Shown here: positions 1-5,060 of the stretch, piece by piece
Position numbering within the stretch: position 1 is the first letter of the stretch
How the letters are laid out: each line of letters begins with the position of its first letter
Source: Verrucomicrobiota bacterium
Lineage (GTDB): Bacteria > Verrucomicrobiota > Verrucomicrobiia > Limisphaerales > UBA1096
Reading direction: 5' to 3'
DNA: 5,294 nt
Assembly: GCA_015658765.1 (NCBI GenBank)
Contig: DQOE01000099.1
Location: 1-5,294 of the forward strand
The notes under the pieces: generated by a model
What the model saw: the letters and a program-made list of their open reading frames with translations, nothing else
Database searches by the model: none
What the model was told of the DNA's origin: nothing
Position numbers and translations under genes: made by a program

Positions 1-2
1 CA

Positions 3-92
3 CTTAATCCAAATACCGGAACCAACAACCAGGCTGGAACCATCCGCCAGAAATTATTCGATGAAATGAGCATGCCGCTCAGGCGACAGTAG
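3..92 (+). CDS. C-terminal end of an unidentified protein (partial, 5' end outside window)
   Basis: From base 3 this frame stays open for 29 codons to a TAG at 90-92. The peptide ends in TIRQKLFDEMSMPLRRQ, a mixed charged and amphipathic composition that reads like a real protein tail. The other two + frames are worse: one stops at once (TAA at 5-7) and the other stops at 67-69. Nothing in the 29 residues identifies a family, so no function is given. The gene would lie upstream of, and in the same direction as, the deacetylase, but 289 bp separate them. The call rests only on an open frame at the window edge and could be wrong. Confidence 0.4.
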   Translation, partial: LNPNTGTNNQAGTIRQKLFDEMSMPLRRQ

Positions 93-133
93 CCCATTCC
101 TTTTTTCTGTCCACACTATTGCGAATCATCCAC

Positions 134-151
134 GGGGCTTGAGCCTTTTTT
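134..151 (+). terminator. Weak terminator-like hairpin with T6 run
   Basis: A short stem ggc (136-138) / gcc (143-145) with a TTGA loop is followed directly by six T residues (146-151). It lies 40-odd bases after the stop of the upstream partial gene, where a terminator would be expected. The stem is only 3-4 bp plus possible G-U pairs, which is weak for an intrinsic terminator, so this is tentative. Confidence 0.22.
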
Positions 152-260
152 GATTGCGGACAAGCCCGGCGAAATGCAACCTGCCGCCACATCCAACAGG
201 TCAAATCATCTCCCAACTCGATGACCCCGACTCAACAAACCAGGCAACCAAGCCCGATGC

Positions 261-272
261 GCTTGGCCAAGC
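261..272. repeat. Palindrome GCTTGGCCAAGC (intergenic copy)
   Basis: A perfect 12-bp palindrome and the only intergenic exact copy of the iterated TTGGCCAA motif. It abuts the hairpin repeat that starts at 272. Confidence 0.6.
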
Positions 273-308
273 TCCCTCTCCAAGCGGGAGAGGGCCGGGG
301 AGAGGGAG
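272..308. repeat. GC-rich palindromic repeat, 'ccctctcc-loop-ggagaggg-ccgg-ggagaggg' type
   Basis: The left arm ctccctctcc (272-281) can pair in two ways. The near copy ggagaggg (287-294) gives an 8-bp stem with a 5-nt loop. The far copy ggagagggag (299-308) gives a 10-bp perfect stem with a 17-nt loop. The right side is therefore a direct duplication of ggagaggg separated by ccgg. Intergenic repeats of this shape are, from general knowledge, dispersed in many GC-rich bacterial genomes and often produce spurious translated peptides such as the APSPSGRGPGRGR seen here. The element starts exactly where the GCTTGGCCAAGC palindrome ends (base 272 is shared). Its role, if any, is unknown. Copy number cannot be judged from one window. 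Confidence 0.7.
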
Positions 309-381
309 AAAACAAACGACAACTCAAGCCCCTTGTAACGGCAGGAGATGCCTTGGCCAGTCGAACTCACCAATCCCACAC

Positions 382-1302
382 ATGAAAAAAACCAACATCA
401 CTCGAAACCACCTCACATTTTTGGCAGCGGCCATCCTCTGCTGCCTGTTCGCCGCCGATGCCGCCGACGGCAAGCTGCGCATCATGGTCTTTGGCGCGCA
501 CCCCGACGACTGCGAACTCAAGGCCGGCGGTGTCGCCGCCATGTGGGCCAAGCTGGGGCACAAGGTGAAATTCGTCTCCACCACCAACGGCGACATCGGC
601 CACGCCATCATGGCCGGCGGGCAGTTGGCCAAGCGGCGCACGCGCGAGGTCAAGGCGGCCGCCAAGATTCTCGGCATCGAGTCGCACGTGATGGACAACC
701 ACGACGGCGAACTCATGCCCACCCTCGAAAACCGCAAGGCGCTGACCCGACTGATCCGCGACTGGAAAGCCGACATCGTCATGGGCCACCGCCCCAACGA
801 CTACCACCCGGATCACCGCTACACCGGCGTGCTGATGCAGGACGCCGCCTTCATGGTCACCGTCAGCAACTTCGCCCCGGACACCCCGCAACTGAACAAA
901 AATCCGGTGTTCCTCTACCTGTCCGATTACTTCAAAAAACCGAACCCGTTCGCCCCGGATCTCGTCGTTGGGATCGACGACGTCGTCGAGCAGAAAGCGG
1001 AGGCGCTCTGGACACTCCAGTCGCAGATCGAGAGCTTTTGGTCAGCGCGAAACTTCGAGACCGTCATTCCCGTGCCCACTGATCCCGCCAAGCGCGCGGC
1101 CAAAAAACGTGAGTTCACCCAGGCCTTCGGCCGCCGCACCCGTGGCACCGCCGACCGTTTCCGGGAAAAACTCATCGAGCTTTACGGCGAGAAAAAAGGC
1201 CGCAGCATCCAGCACGCCGAAGCCTTCGAGCTTTGCGAATACGGCCGCCAACCCAGCCCCGCCGAACTCAAAAAACTATTCCCGTTCTTCGGGGAGAATT
1301 AG
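382..1302 (+). CDS. Secreted PIG-L/LmbE-family zinc deacetylase
   Basis: This 306-residue protein begins with a signal peptide: KK at 2-3, a hydrophobic core at about 11-24, and a likely cleavage site around the AADA/ADA at 24-28. The mature part opens with a beta strand and the family motif AHPDD (39-43), and has HPDH at 142-145. By analogy with MshB, H40, D43 and H145 should bind Zn, with D42 as general base and H142 assisting. Family members hydrolyse N-acetyl groups from GlcNAc conjugates (GlcNAc-phosphatidylinositol, GlcNAc-inositol, chitooligomers); the substrate here is not known. The usual Glu after the DD is Cys44, followed by Glu45. Start 382 was preferred to the ATG at 154 because it gives an intact signal peptide and excludes the repeat-containing low-complexity stretch. 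No good Shine-Dalgarno precedes it. The signal peptide places the enzyme outside the cytoplasm. Confidence 0.88.
   Translation: MKKTNITRNHLTFLAAAILCCLFAADAADGKLRIMVFGAHPDDCELKAGGVAAMWAKLGHKVKFVSTTNGDIGHAIMAGGQLAKRRTREVKAAAKILGIESHVMDNHDGELMPTLENRKALTRLIRDWKADIVMGHRPNDYHPDHRYTGVLMQDAAFMVTVSNFAPDTPQLNKNPVFLYLSDYFKKPNPFAPDLVVGIDDVVEQKAEALWTLQSQIESFWSARNFETVIPVPTDPAKRAAKKREFTQAFGRRTRGTADRFREKLIELYGEKKGRSIQHAEAFELCEYGRQPSPAELKKLFPFFGEN
625..632. repeat. Iterated palindrome TTGGCCAA (in the deacetylase gene)
   Basis: An exact 8-bp copy, read in frame as Leu82-Ala83-Lys84 of the deacetylase. The flanking bases are not symmetrical. Confidence 0.45.
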
Positions 1303-1357
1303 GCAACATAGCCAAACGTAGTGGCAAGACGGGTGAAGAATTGAAAGCTGAAGGGAA

Positions 1358-2143
1358 ATGAAACCGAGGCCAAGCGCGGCGTTTACGCTCATCGAGTTGC
1401 TGGTGGTGATTGCCATCATCGCCATTCTGGCCGGGATGCTGTTGCCGGCCTTGGCCAAGGCGAAGGCCAAGGCGCACGGCATCCACTGTCTCGGCAACGT
1501 CAAGCAGTTGAGCCTGGGCTGGACGCTGTACGCGGACGATCACGAGGGGAAATACGTCAACAACCACGGCCGCGACCAAACCCGCGAACAGCGGAACAAC
1601 TGGGCCAACAACGTCCTCGACTGGGAAGACAGCCCGGACAACACCAACCGCCTCGCGCTCACCTCGTCGCTGCTCTCGCCGTACATGGGCGACACGATCG
1701 AGATTTTCAAATGTCCGTCCGATAAAAGCCGCGCCAAGAACGGCACCCGGAACCGGAGTTACTCGATGAACCATCTCGTCGGCGATCCCGGCCCGTTGCT
1801 CGACCAATTCAACCCCGGCTACGTCCAGTTCATCAACGACGGGCAGCTTCGGCAGGCGTCAACGGTTTTTGTTTTTCTCGGCGAACATCCCGACACCATC
1901 AACGACGGCTATTACATGAACCGCTTTCACGAATACAAGTGGGGCAACCTGCCGGCGTCCTACCACGACGGCGCGACAGCCCTCTCCTACGCCGACGGCC
2001 ACGCAGCGACGCATCGCTGGAAGGTCACCGGCGAGCACGGCACGGTCCGCCCGCCGGTGCAGGGAGCCGTCGGCGGCATCGTTCCCGCCAAGCCGCGAAC
2101 CGATTTCCAGTGGATTATCGACCACTCCAGCGTGTTGAAGTAG
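1358..2143 (+). CDS. Prepilin-like secreted protein with H-x9-DG domain
   Basis: A 261-residue protein with an 8-residue basic leader (K2, R4), then [18 protein letters not shown] and [12 protein letters not shown]. This is the prepilin-type N-terminal cleavage/methylation segment: cleavage is expected after A8, F9 would be the methylated residue and E13 the conserved Glu at +5. The hydrophobic helix spans about 10-30. The C-terminal half has the prepilin-associated H-x9-DG motif, with H203 and D213-G214 in the context [21 protein letters not shown] segment lies mid-protein, as is common in this family. Such proteins are greatly expanded in Planctomycetes and Verrucomicrobia; whether they form pseudopili or are surface proteins is not established. 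A purine-rich gaaggga (1350-1356) sits very close to the ATG. The gene follows the deacetylase by 55 bp and precedes a paralogous N-terminus by 10 bp. Confidence 0.88.
   Translation: MKPRPSAAFTLIELLVVIAIIAILAGMLLPALAKAKAKAHGIHCLGNVKQLSLGWTLYADDHEGKYVNNHGRDQTREQRNNWANNVLDWEDSPDNTNRLALTSSLLSPYMGDTIEIFKCPSDKSRAKNGTRNRSYSMNHLVGDPGPLLDQFNPGYVQFINDGQLRQASTVFVFLGEHPDTINDGYYMNRFHEYKWGNLPASYHDGATALSYADGHAATHRWKVTGEHGTVRPPVQGAVGGIVPAKPRTDFQWIIDHSSVLK
1449..1460. repeat. Palindrome CCTTGGCCAAGG (in the first prepilin-like gene)
   Basis: A 12-bp perfect palindrome. The core is read as Leu-Ala-Lys in the conserved LLPALAKAK segment. The paralogous gene at the same protein position uses ctg-gcc-aag, so it lacks the palindrome. 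Confidence 0.5.
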
Positions 2144-2153
2144 AGGGTACAAA

Positions 2154-2921
2154 ATGAAAACGAAACCAAACCGTGCGTTTACACTGATTGAACTGCTGGT
2201 GGTGATTGCGATCATCGCCATCCTGGCCGCCCTGCTGCTGCCCGCCCTGGCCAAGGCGCAATATTCCGGCAAACGGACTGTCTGCATCAACAACATCAAG
2301 CAACAATATCTTTCGCAAGTGATGTACAGCGCCGACAACGGCGGGAGGTTCCCCAAGCGCGCCAGCCAGATCAGCCCGGATTATCATCGTTGGAACGGCA
2401 ACAAGGCCAGTGTTGTCGATGTCATGCGCGGTTCTTATGTGCCCAACCGCTGGGTTTTAATCTGCCCCATCACGTCCAAGTCGTTTGGTGACAAGTGGCC
2501 AACCTATGCCCATCCGGCCGGCGGGGAGCCCGGGGGATATGGGGGCTGGGACACCGGCATGGATCTCAAACCTCCAAGGCCCGCAGCTCATGTGTACGTG
2601 ACCTATATGTGGCTGGCCAACTTCCACATGCGAACCTATTTCAACGGGGAGAGAGCATGGCCAAAAAACGATTCCGAGTGCGACAGCAACCGGGCCTTCA
2701 TCACCCACCGCATCAGTGACAGTGCTGGAAGCGTTGTTTGGGATGTCGGACACATGGGCGCATTTAACGCGGGAGCCAATGGCCGGCCCTTCTTCTCGTT
2801 TTCGCTTGCCCCGGATCAACCTGTCGGCATGGCCGATGGCAGCCTGGTGATCCATAACCGCCATCAGGTCAGGAAACGGGCGCTCGGCGCCCACGGAGGA
2901 AGCACAACCTACTATTATTGA
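2154..2921 (+). CDS. Prepilin-like secreted protein with a degenerate H-x9-DG motif
   Basis: A 255-residue protein whose first 35 or so residues nearly copy the preceding gene: basic 8-residue leader ending in A8, then [17 protein letters not shown] and LLPALAKA. F9 is the expected mature N-terminus and E13 the +5 Glu. Beyond this the two proteins diverge strongly. This one is rich in aromatic residues and Gly ([19 protein letters not shown]) and ends in [16 protein letters not shown] segment (D228-G229) matches the DG half of the H-x9-DG motif, but the position ten residues before D228 is Leu218, not His. It starts 10 bp after the previous stop, with GAGGG (2143-2147) at a good distance, so translation is probably coupled. 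Export and processing are expected to need a prepilin peptidase encoded elsewhere. Function unknown. Confidence 0.86.
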   Translation: MKTKPNRAFTLIELLVVIAIIAILAALLLPALAKAQYSGKRTVCINNIKQQYLSQVMYSADNGGRFPKRASQISPDYHRWNGNKASVVDVMRGSYVPNRWVLICPITSKSFGDKWPTYAHPAGGEPGGYGGWDTGMDLKPPRPAAHVYVTYMWLANFHMRTYFNGERAWPKNDSECDSNRAFITHRISDSAGSVVWDVGHMGAFNAGANGRPFFSFSLAPDQPVGMADGSLVIHNRHQVRKRALGAHGGSTTYYY

Positions 2922-2932
2922 TCTGCATTACG

Positions 2933-2955
2933 CCACGGCGTCAAAACGCGCGTGG
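2933..2955 (+). other. Stem-loop between the prepilin-like gene and the dehydrogenase
   Basis: CCACGGCG (2933-2940) pairs with CGC-g-CGTGG (2947-2955), giving 8 bp with one bulged G (2950) and a TCAAAA loop. No T run follows, so it is not a standard intrinsic terminator. It may trim or stabilise the upstream mRNA end, or be chance in GC-rich DNA. Confidence 0.35.
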
Positions 2956-2987
2956 AATCTTAGGCCAAAAAAGGATAACTTTCTCTT

Positions 2988-4019
2988 ATGGATTCATCCG
3001 AAAAGTTGAACGTGGCGCTGCTTGGCCTTGGCCGGGCCGGGCGGTTTCATATCCAGAGCATCCAGTCGATACCGGGGATCAACCTCCGCTGCGTCGTCGA
3101 TGTGGACGAACCCTTGGCCAGGCGTTTGGCCAAGGAGTTGGAGTGCGACTACTCGACCGACGCCGATGGGCCGCTTGGCCAAGCGGACGTTGACGCGGTG
3201 ATCGTCGCGTCACCGACGCATGAGCATTACGCGCAAATCCAGGCCGCGCTCGAGGCCGGCAAGCCGGTCTTCACCGAGAAACCGCTTGGCAGCAGCCTCG
3301 AGGAAATCGACACCTGCTTCGGCTTGGCCAAGCGCAGTGGGTTGCCGCTGTTCGTCGGCTTCAACCGCCGGTTCGACCCGTCCTTCTCCAGCCTGGCACA
3401 CGGAGTGAAGGAGGGACAGGTCGGCGTGCTGCAGATGCTGCGCGTCACCTCCCGCGACTCGCCGCTGCCGACCATGGATTACATCAGCACGTCGCATGGC
3501 ATCTTTCACGACTGCATCGTTCACGACTTCGACATGCTGCGCTTCATCACCGGCGTGGATCCGGTGGAGATCTACTCGGTCGGCAGCAGTTTTGTGGAGG
3601 GAATCGGCGCGCTGGGCGACCTGGACAATGTTCTTGTCGCGCTCAGGTACGACAATGGGATGATTGCCAGCATCGACGTGAACCGGTTTGCGTCCTACGG
3701 GTACGACCAGCGGATCGAGGCTTTTGGCAGCAAGGGAATGCTGCAGGCCGAGAACCGGTCGCCGGTCTCCACGGTGCTGTCGAGCGGCGATGGGCTGCTG
3801 CGGCCGACGATTGAGCACTCGTTCCCGACCCGCTACCGGGAGGCGTACCGGCAGGAGTTGGTGGCCTTCAGCGACTGTTTGCGGGAGGGTGCGCCGATGC
3901 CGGTCACGCACGAGGATGTTCGGATAAGTTTCATCCTCTCGGAGCTGGGGGAACAATCCCACCGTGAAGCCAAGCCGCTCCGCGTGACTGATCATCCTGC
4001 GCTCCAGAAGTTGCCATAG
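2988..4019 (+). CDS. Gfo/Idh/MocA oxidoreductase, myo-inositol 2-dehydrogenase-like
   Basis: A 343-residue protein, normal length for the family. The N-terminal Rossmann fold has G13-L-G-R-A-G18 for dinucleotide binding and D38 at the end of the second strand, which favours NAD over NADP. PTHEHY (76-81) and EKPLG (97-101, catalytic K98) follow. The C-terminal substrate domain starts near 125 with FNRRFDPSF, then TSRD (154-157) and DCIVHDFDML, giving D175 and H179. The Lys-Asp-His set matches the catalytic triad of IolG-type inositol dehydrogenases, so oxidation of a cyclitol or sugar hydroxyl to a ketone with NAD is likely; the exact substrate is uncertain. No signal peptide is present, so it is cytoplasmic. 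AAGGA (2971-2975) is 12 bp from the ATG, rather far. The gene is unusually rich in TTGGCCAA-like sites near its 5' end. Other family members (scyllo-inositol, glucose-fructose oxidoreductases) remain possible. Confidence 0.9.
   Translation: MDSSEKLNVALLGLGRAGRFHIQSIQSIPGINLRCVVDVDEPLARRLAKELECDYSTDADGPLGQADVDAVIVASPTHEHYAQIQAALEAGKPVFTEKPLGSSLEEIDTCFGLAKRSGLPLFVGFNRRFDPSFSSLAHGVKEGQVGVLQMLRVTSRDSPLPTMDYISTSHGIFHDCIVHDFDMLRFITGVDPVEIYSVGSSFVEGIGALGDLDNVLVALRYDNGMIASIDVNRFASYGYDQRIEAFGSKGMLQAENRSPVSTVLSSGDGLLRPTIEHSFPTRYREAYRQELVAFSDCLREGAPMPVTHEDVRISFILSELGEQSHREAKPLRVTDHPALQKLP
3126..3133. repeat. Iterated palindrome TTGGCCAA (in the dehydrogenase gene)
   Basis: An exact copy, read as Leu47-Ala48-Lys49. 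A near copy TTGGCCAG lies 12 bp upstream at 3114-3121, so two sites sit one helical turn apart. Confidence 0.45.
3171..3186. repeat. 16-bp perfect palindrome CCGCTTGGCCAAGCGG
   Basis: This contains GCTTGGCCAAGC and extends it by two symmetrical bases on each side. It lies in the dehydrogenase gene in a different frame from the other coding copies, encoding P62-L-G-Q-A66 rather than Leu-Ala-Lys. Confidence 0.6.
3322..3333. repeat. Palindrome GCTTGGCCAAGC (in the dehydrogenase gene)
   Basis: A third exact copy of the 12-mer, with the core read as Leu113-Ala114-Lys115. It is the last TTGGCCAA in the window. Confidence 0.55.
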
Positions 4020-4063
4020 TGTGGGCCAGAATCCCTTGGAGTTTCGCAGGCGTACTAGTTTGC

Positions 4064-4091
4064 ACACCAAACCGGGTTTGGTGTATTACAC
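4064..4091. promoter_or_regulatory. Perfect 10-1-10 dyad with a second overlapping dyad
   Basis: The arm acaccaaacc (4064-4073) and its exact complement ggtttggtgt (4075-4084) flank a single G. A second dyad, gtgta-t-tacac (4081-4091), shares four bases with it. They lie in the 110-bp gap between the dehydrogenase stop and the next gene. As RNA the first dyad folds into a 9-bp hairpin with a CGG loop, but no T run follows, so it is not a canonical terminator. As DNA it resembles an operator, lying between weak -35-like (ttgcac, 4060-4065) and -10-like (tattac, 4084-4089) hexamers 18 bp apart. Which role applies cannot be decided from sequence alone. Confidence 0.5.
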
Positions 4092-4115
4092 GGGTCAACC
4101 TGAACATTATTGGCC

Positions 4116-4122
4116 GAGGAGA
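4116..4122 (+). promoter_or_regulatory. Strong Shine-Dalgarno that fixes the start at 4130
   Basis: GAGGAGA lies 7 bp before the ATG at 4130. It is the best ribosome binding site in the window and is why the GTG at 4019, which overlaps the previous stop codon, was rejected as the start. Confidence 0.8.
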
Positions 4123-4129
4123 CAAGACA

Positions 4130-4987
4130 ATGAACCACCACCGCGCGCTACGAGCTTCGACCGATACGGGACTGACCATCTTCCTCATCATGATCGTCGG
4201 AGTCGTCCTCTGGACGACCGATGAGATGCTCGGCTGGAATCTTCTGCCCGATTGGATCGATAAGTACGCACAGCTTCTTGTCATCATCTTCTCGATCCTT
4301 GCGGCCTTCGCGGTTGTGATCAGCGTTATGTGCAGCTTCGCCGTCATGGCAGAATCCACTGCGGAGAAGTCGGGCATCGGCGCTCCCGCGTTTTCACGGC
4401 GTGCCAAGCTGATCATTGCTGCCGGAATCCTGGTAGCGTTCGGAATCATGTTCGGTCTGCACAAGGTGGATCAGTATCGTGCCGGCAGTAGGGCTGAAGC
4501 GGAAAAGCAGAGGATCAGTGCGAGATATGACGAGGTCCGGACAGGCCTGCAAAACCTGATTCCCGCGACCATCGCTCTGTTCTCACCCGAAGCGAAGCAG
4601 TTTCTCACCGGCAAGCCATCGCCCGATGGAGACGAAGCGATTGCCCGCCTCCTCACCGCGATCCAGGTATCGACGCCATTCGATCCGGCGGTCAGCATCA
4701 TGGTCGCGGCTCAGTCGCCCTACACGCACTGTGTGATCACCACACTCCCGGAACGGCAGCGCCAGACCCAGACGGGCGACTGGAAATACCTGAGCCGTAA
4801 ATACCTCACCGGCTTTCCATCGGACTGGGAGCGAAACGCGATACAAGCCGGATTCACAGGGAAAGAGATGAGCGTTCCCCCCGGGAAGTCCGGTGTCTTC
4901 ATCAACACACACCTGCCGAGCAGTTGGGGGACACTCTCGCATGGGGACCGAGTCACCGGAATCGTGATGTTACAGGGGTCAATGTGA
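4130..4987 (+). CDS. Unrecognised three-helix membrane protein with C-terminal soluble domain
   Basis: A 285-residue protein that I do not recognise. Three hydrophobic segments are visible: about 14-29 (LTIFLIMIVGVVLW), 47-74 (LLVIIFSILAAFAVVISV core) and 93-110 (KLIIAAGILVAFGIMFGL). A charged, possibly helical stretch follows (about 112-140, rich in Arg, Glu and Ala), and then a soluble domain to the C-terminus. Its end is FINTHLPSSWGTLSHGDRVTG followed by a short hydrophobic strand. No enzyme motif is evident. With three helices, the N- and C-termini lie on opposite sides of the membrane; the side of the soluble domain is not certain. RR at 90-91 just before helix 3 suggests that this loop is cytoplasmic, which would put the C-terminal domain outside. 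It is followed after 73 bp by another membrane-anchored protein, so the two may act together. Confidence 0.75.
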   Translation: MNHHRALRASTDTGLTIFLIMIVGVVLWTTDEMLGWNLLPDWIDKYAQLLVIIFSILAAFAVVISVMCSFAVMAESTAEKSGIGAPAFSRRAKLIIAAGILVAFGIMFGLHKVDQYRAGSRAEAEKQRISARYDEVRTGLQNLIPATIALFSPEAKQFLTGKPSPDGDEAIARLLTAIQVSTPFDPAVSIMVAAQSPYTHCVITTLPERQRQTQTGDWKYLSRKYLTGFPSDWERNAIQAGFTGKEMSVPPGKSGVFINTHLPSSWGTLSHGDRVTGIVMLQGSM

Positions 4988-5060
4988 GGAGCAGCCAACA
5001 AGATGCGTGCAGGCTCTTTCACGCTGTCGCGGGAAAAGCCTGATGCACGGCGTTGGACTC

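Larger units (their letters stand above)
93..381. other. Intergenic region with a hairpin repeat and two GGCC-centred palindrome-like sites
   Basis: No convincing gene lies here. An open frame does run from an ATG at 154 into the deacetylase, but its translation is low-complexity (Pro, Ser, Gln, Arg rich) and passes straight through the hairpin repeat at 272-308, so it is treated as non-coding. The stretch also holds a T6 run at 101-106, a T6 run at 146-151 after a small hairpin, a 7-bp inverted repeat (gggcttg 135-141 / caagccc 161-167), the palindrome GCTTGGCCAAGC at 261-272, and a near copy CTTGGCCAG at 352-360. The deacetylase promoter presumably lies here, but no clear -35/-10 pair is visible. 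Confidence 0.6.

Noticed and set aside
67..81. Small inverted repeat tgagc-atgcc-gctca as a terminator of the first partial gene
   Set aside because: Only 5 bp, lies before the stop codon, and the T6 run is about 20 bp further on, so it does not have terminator geometry.
154..381. N-terminal extension of the deacetylase from the ATG at 154
   Set aside because: It would bury the signal peptide at residue 77 and translate the palindromic repeat and low-complexity intergenic DNA. The ATG at 382 gives a proper secreted protein.
348..1082. 244-codon frame overlapping the deacetylase, with AGGAG directly before its ATG
   Set aside because: The translation is dominated by Arg, His, Pro and Gln, as expected for an off-frame reading of a GC-rich gene, and it has no fold-like pattern. 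The AGGAG at 343-347 abuts the ATG at 348, too close to act as its Shine-Dalgarno, and is too far from 382.
2918..3193. 91-codon frame bridging the end of the second prepilin-like gene and the start of the dehydrogenase
   Set aside because: It is off-frame in the dehydrogenase with an Arg-rich, Gly-rich product. The motif-bearing frame is the one from 2988.
3210..4070. 286-codon antisense frame across the dehydrogenase
   Set aside because: Long open antisense frames are common opposite GC-rich genes. The sense gene has intact catalytic motifs, and the antisense product is rich in Arg, His, Val and Gln without recognisable features.
4019..4129. GTG start at 4019 for the three-helix membrane protein
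   Set aside because: The 37 added residues cross the dyad and have no supporting Shine-Dalgarno, whereas the ATG at 4130 has GAGGAGA at ideal spacing.
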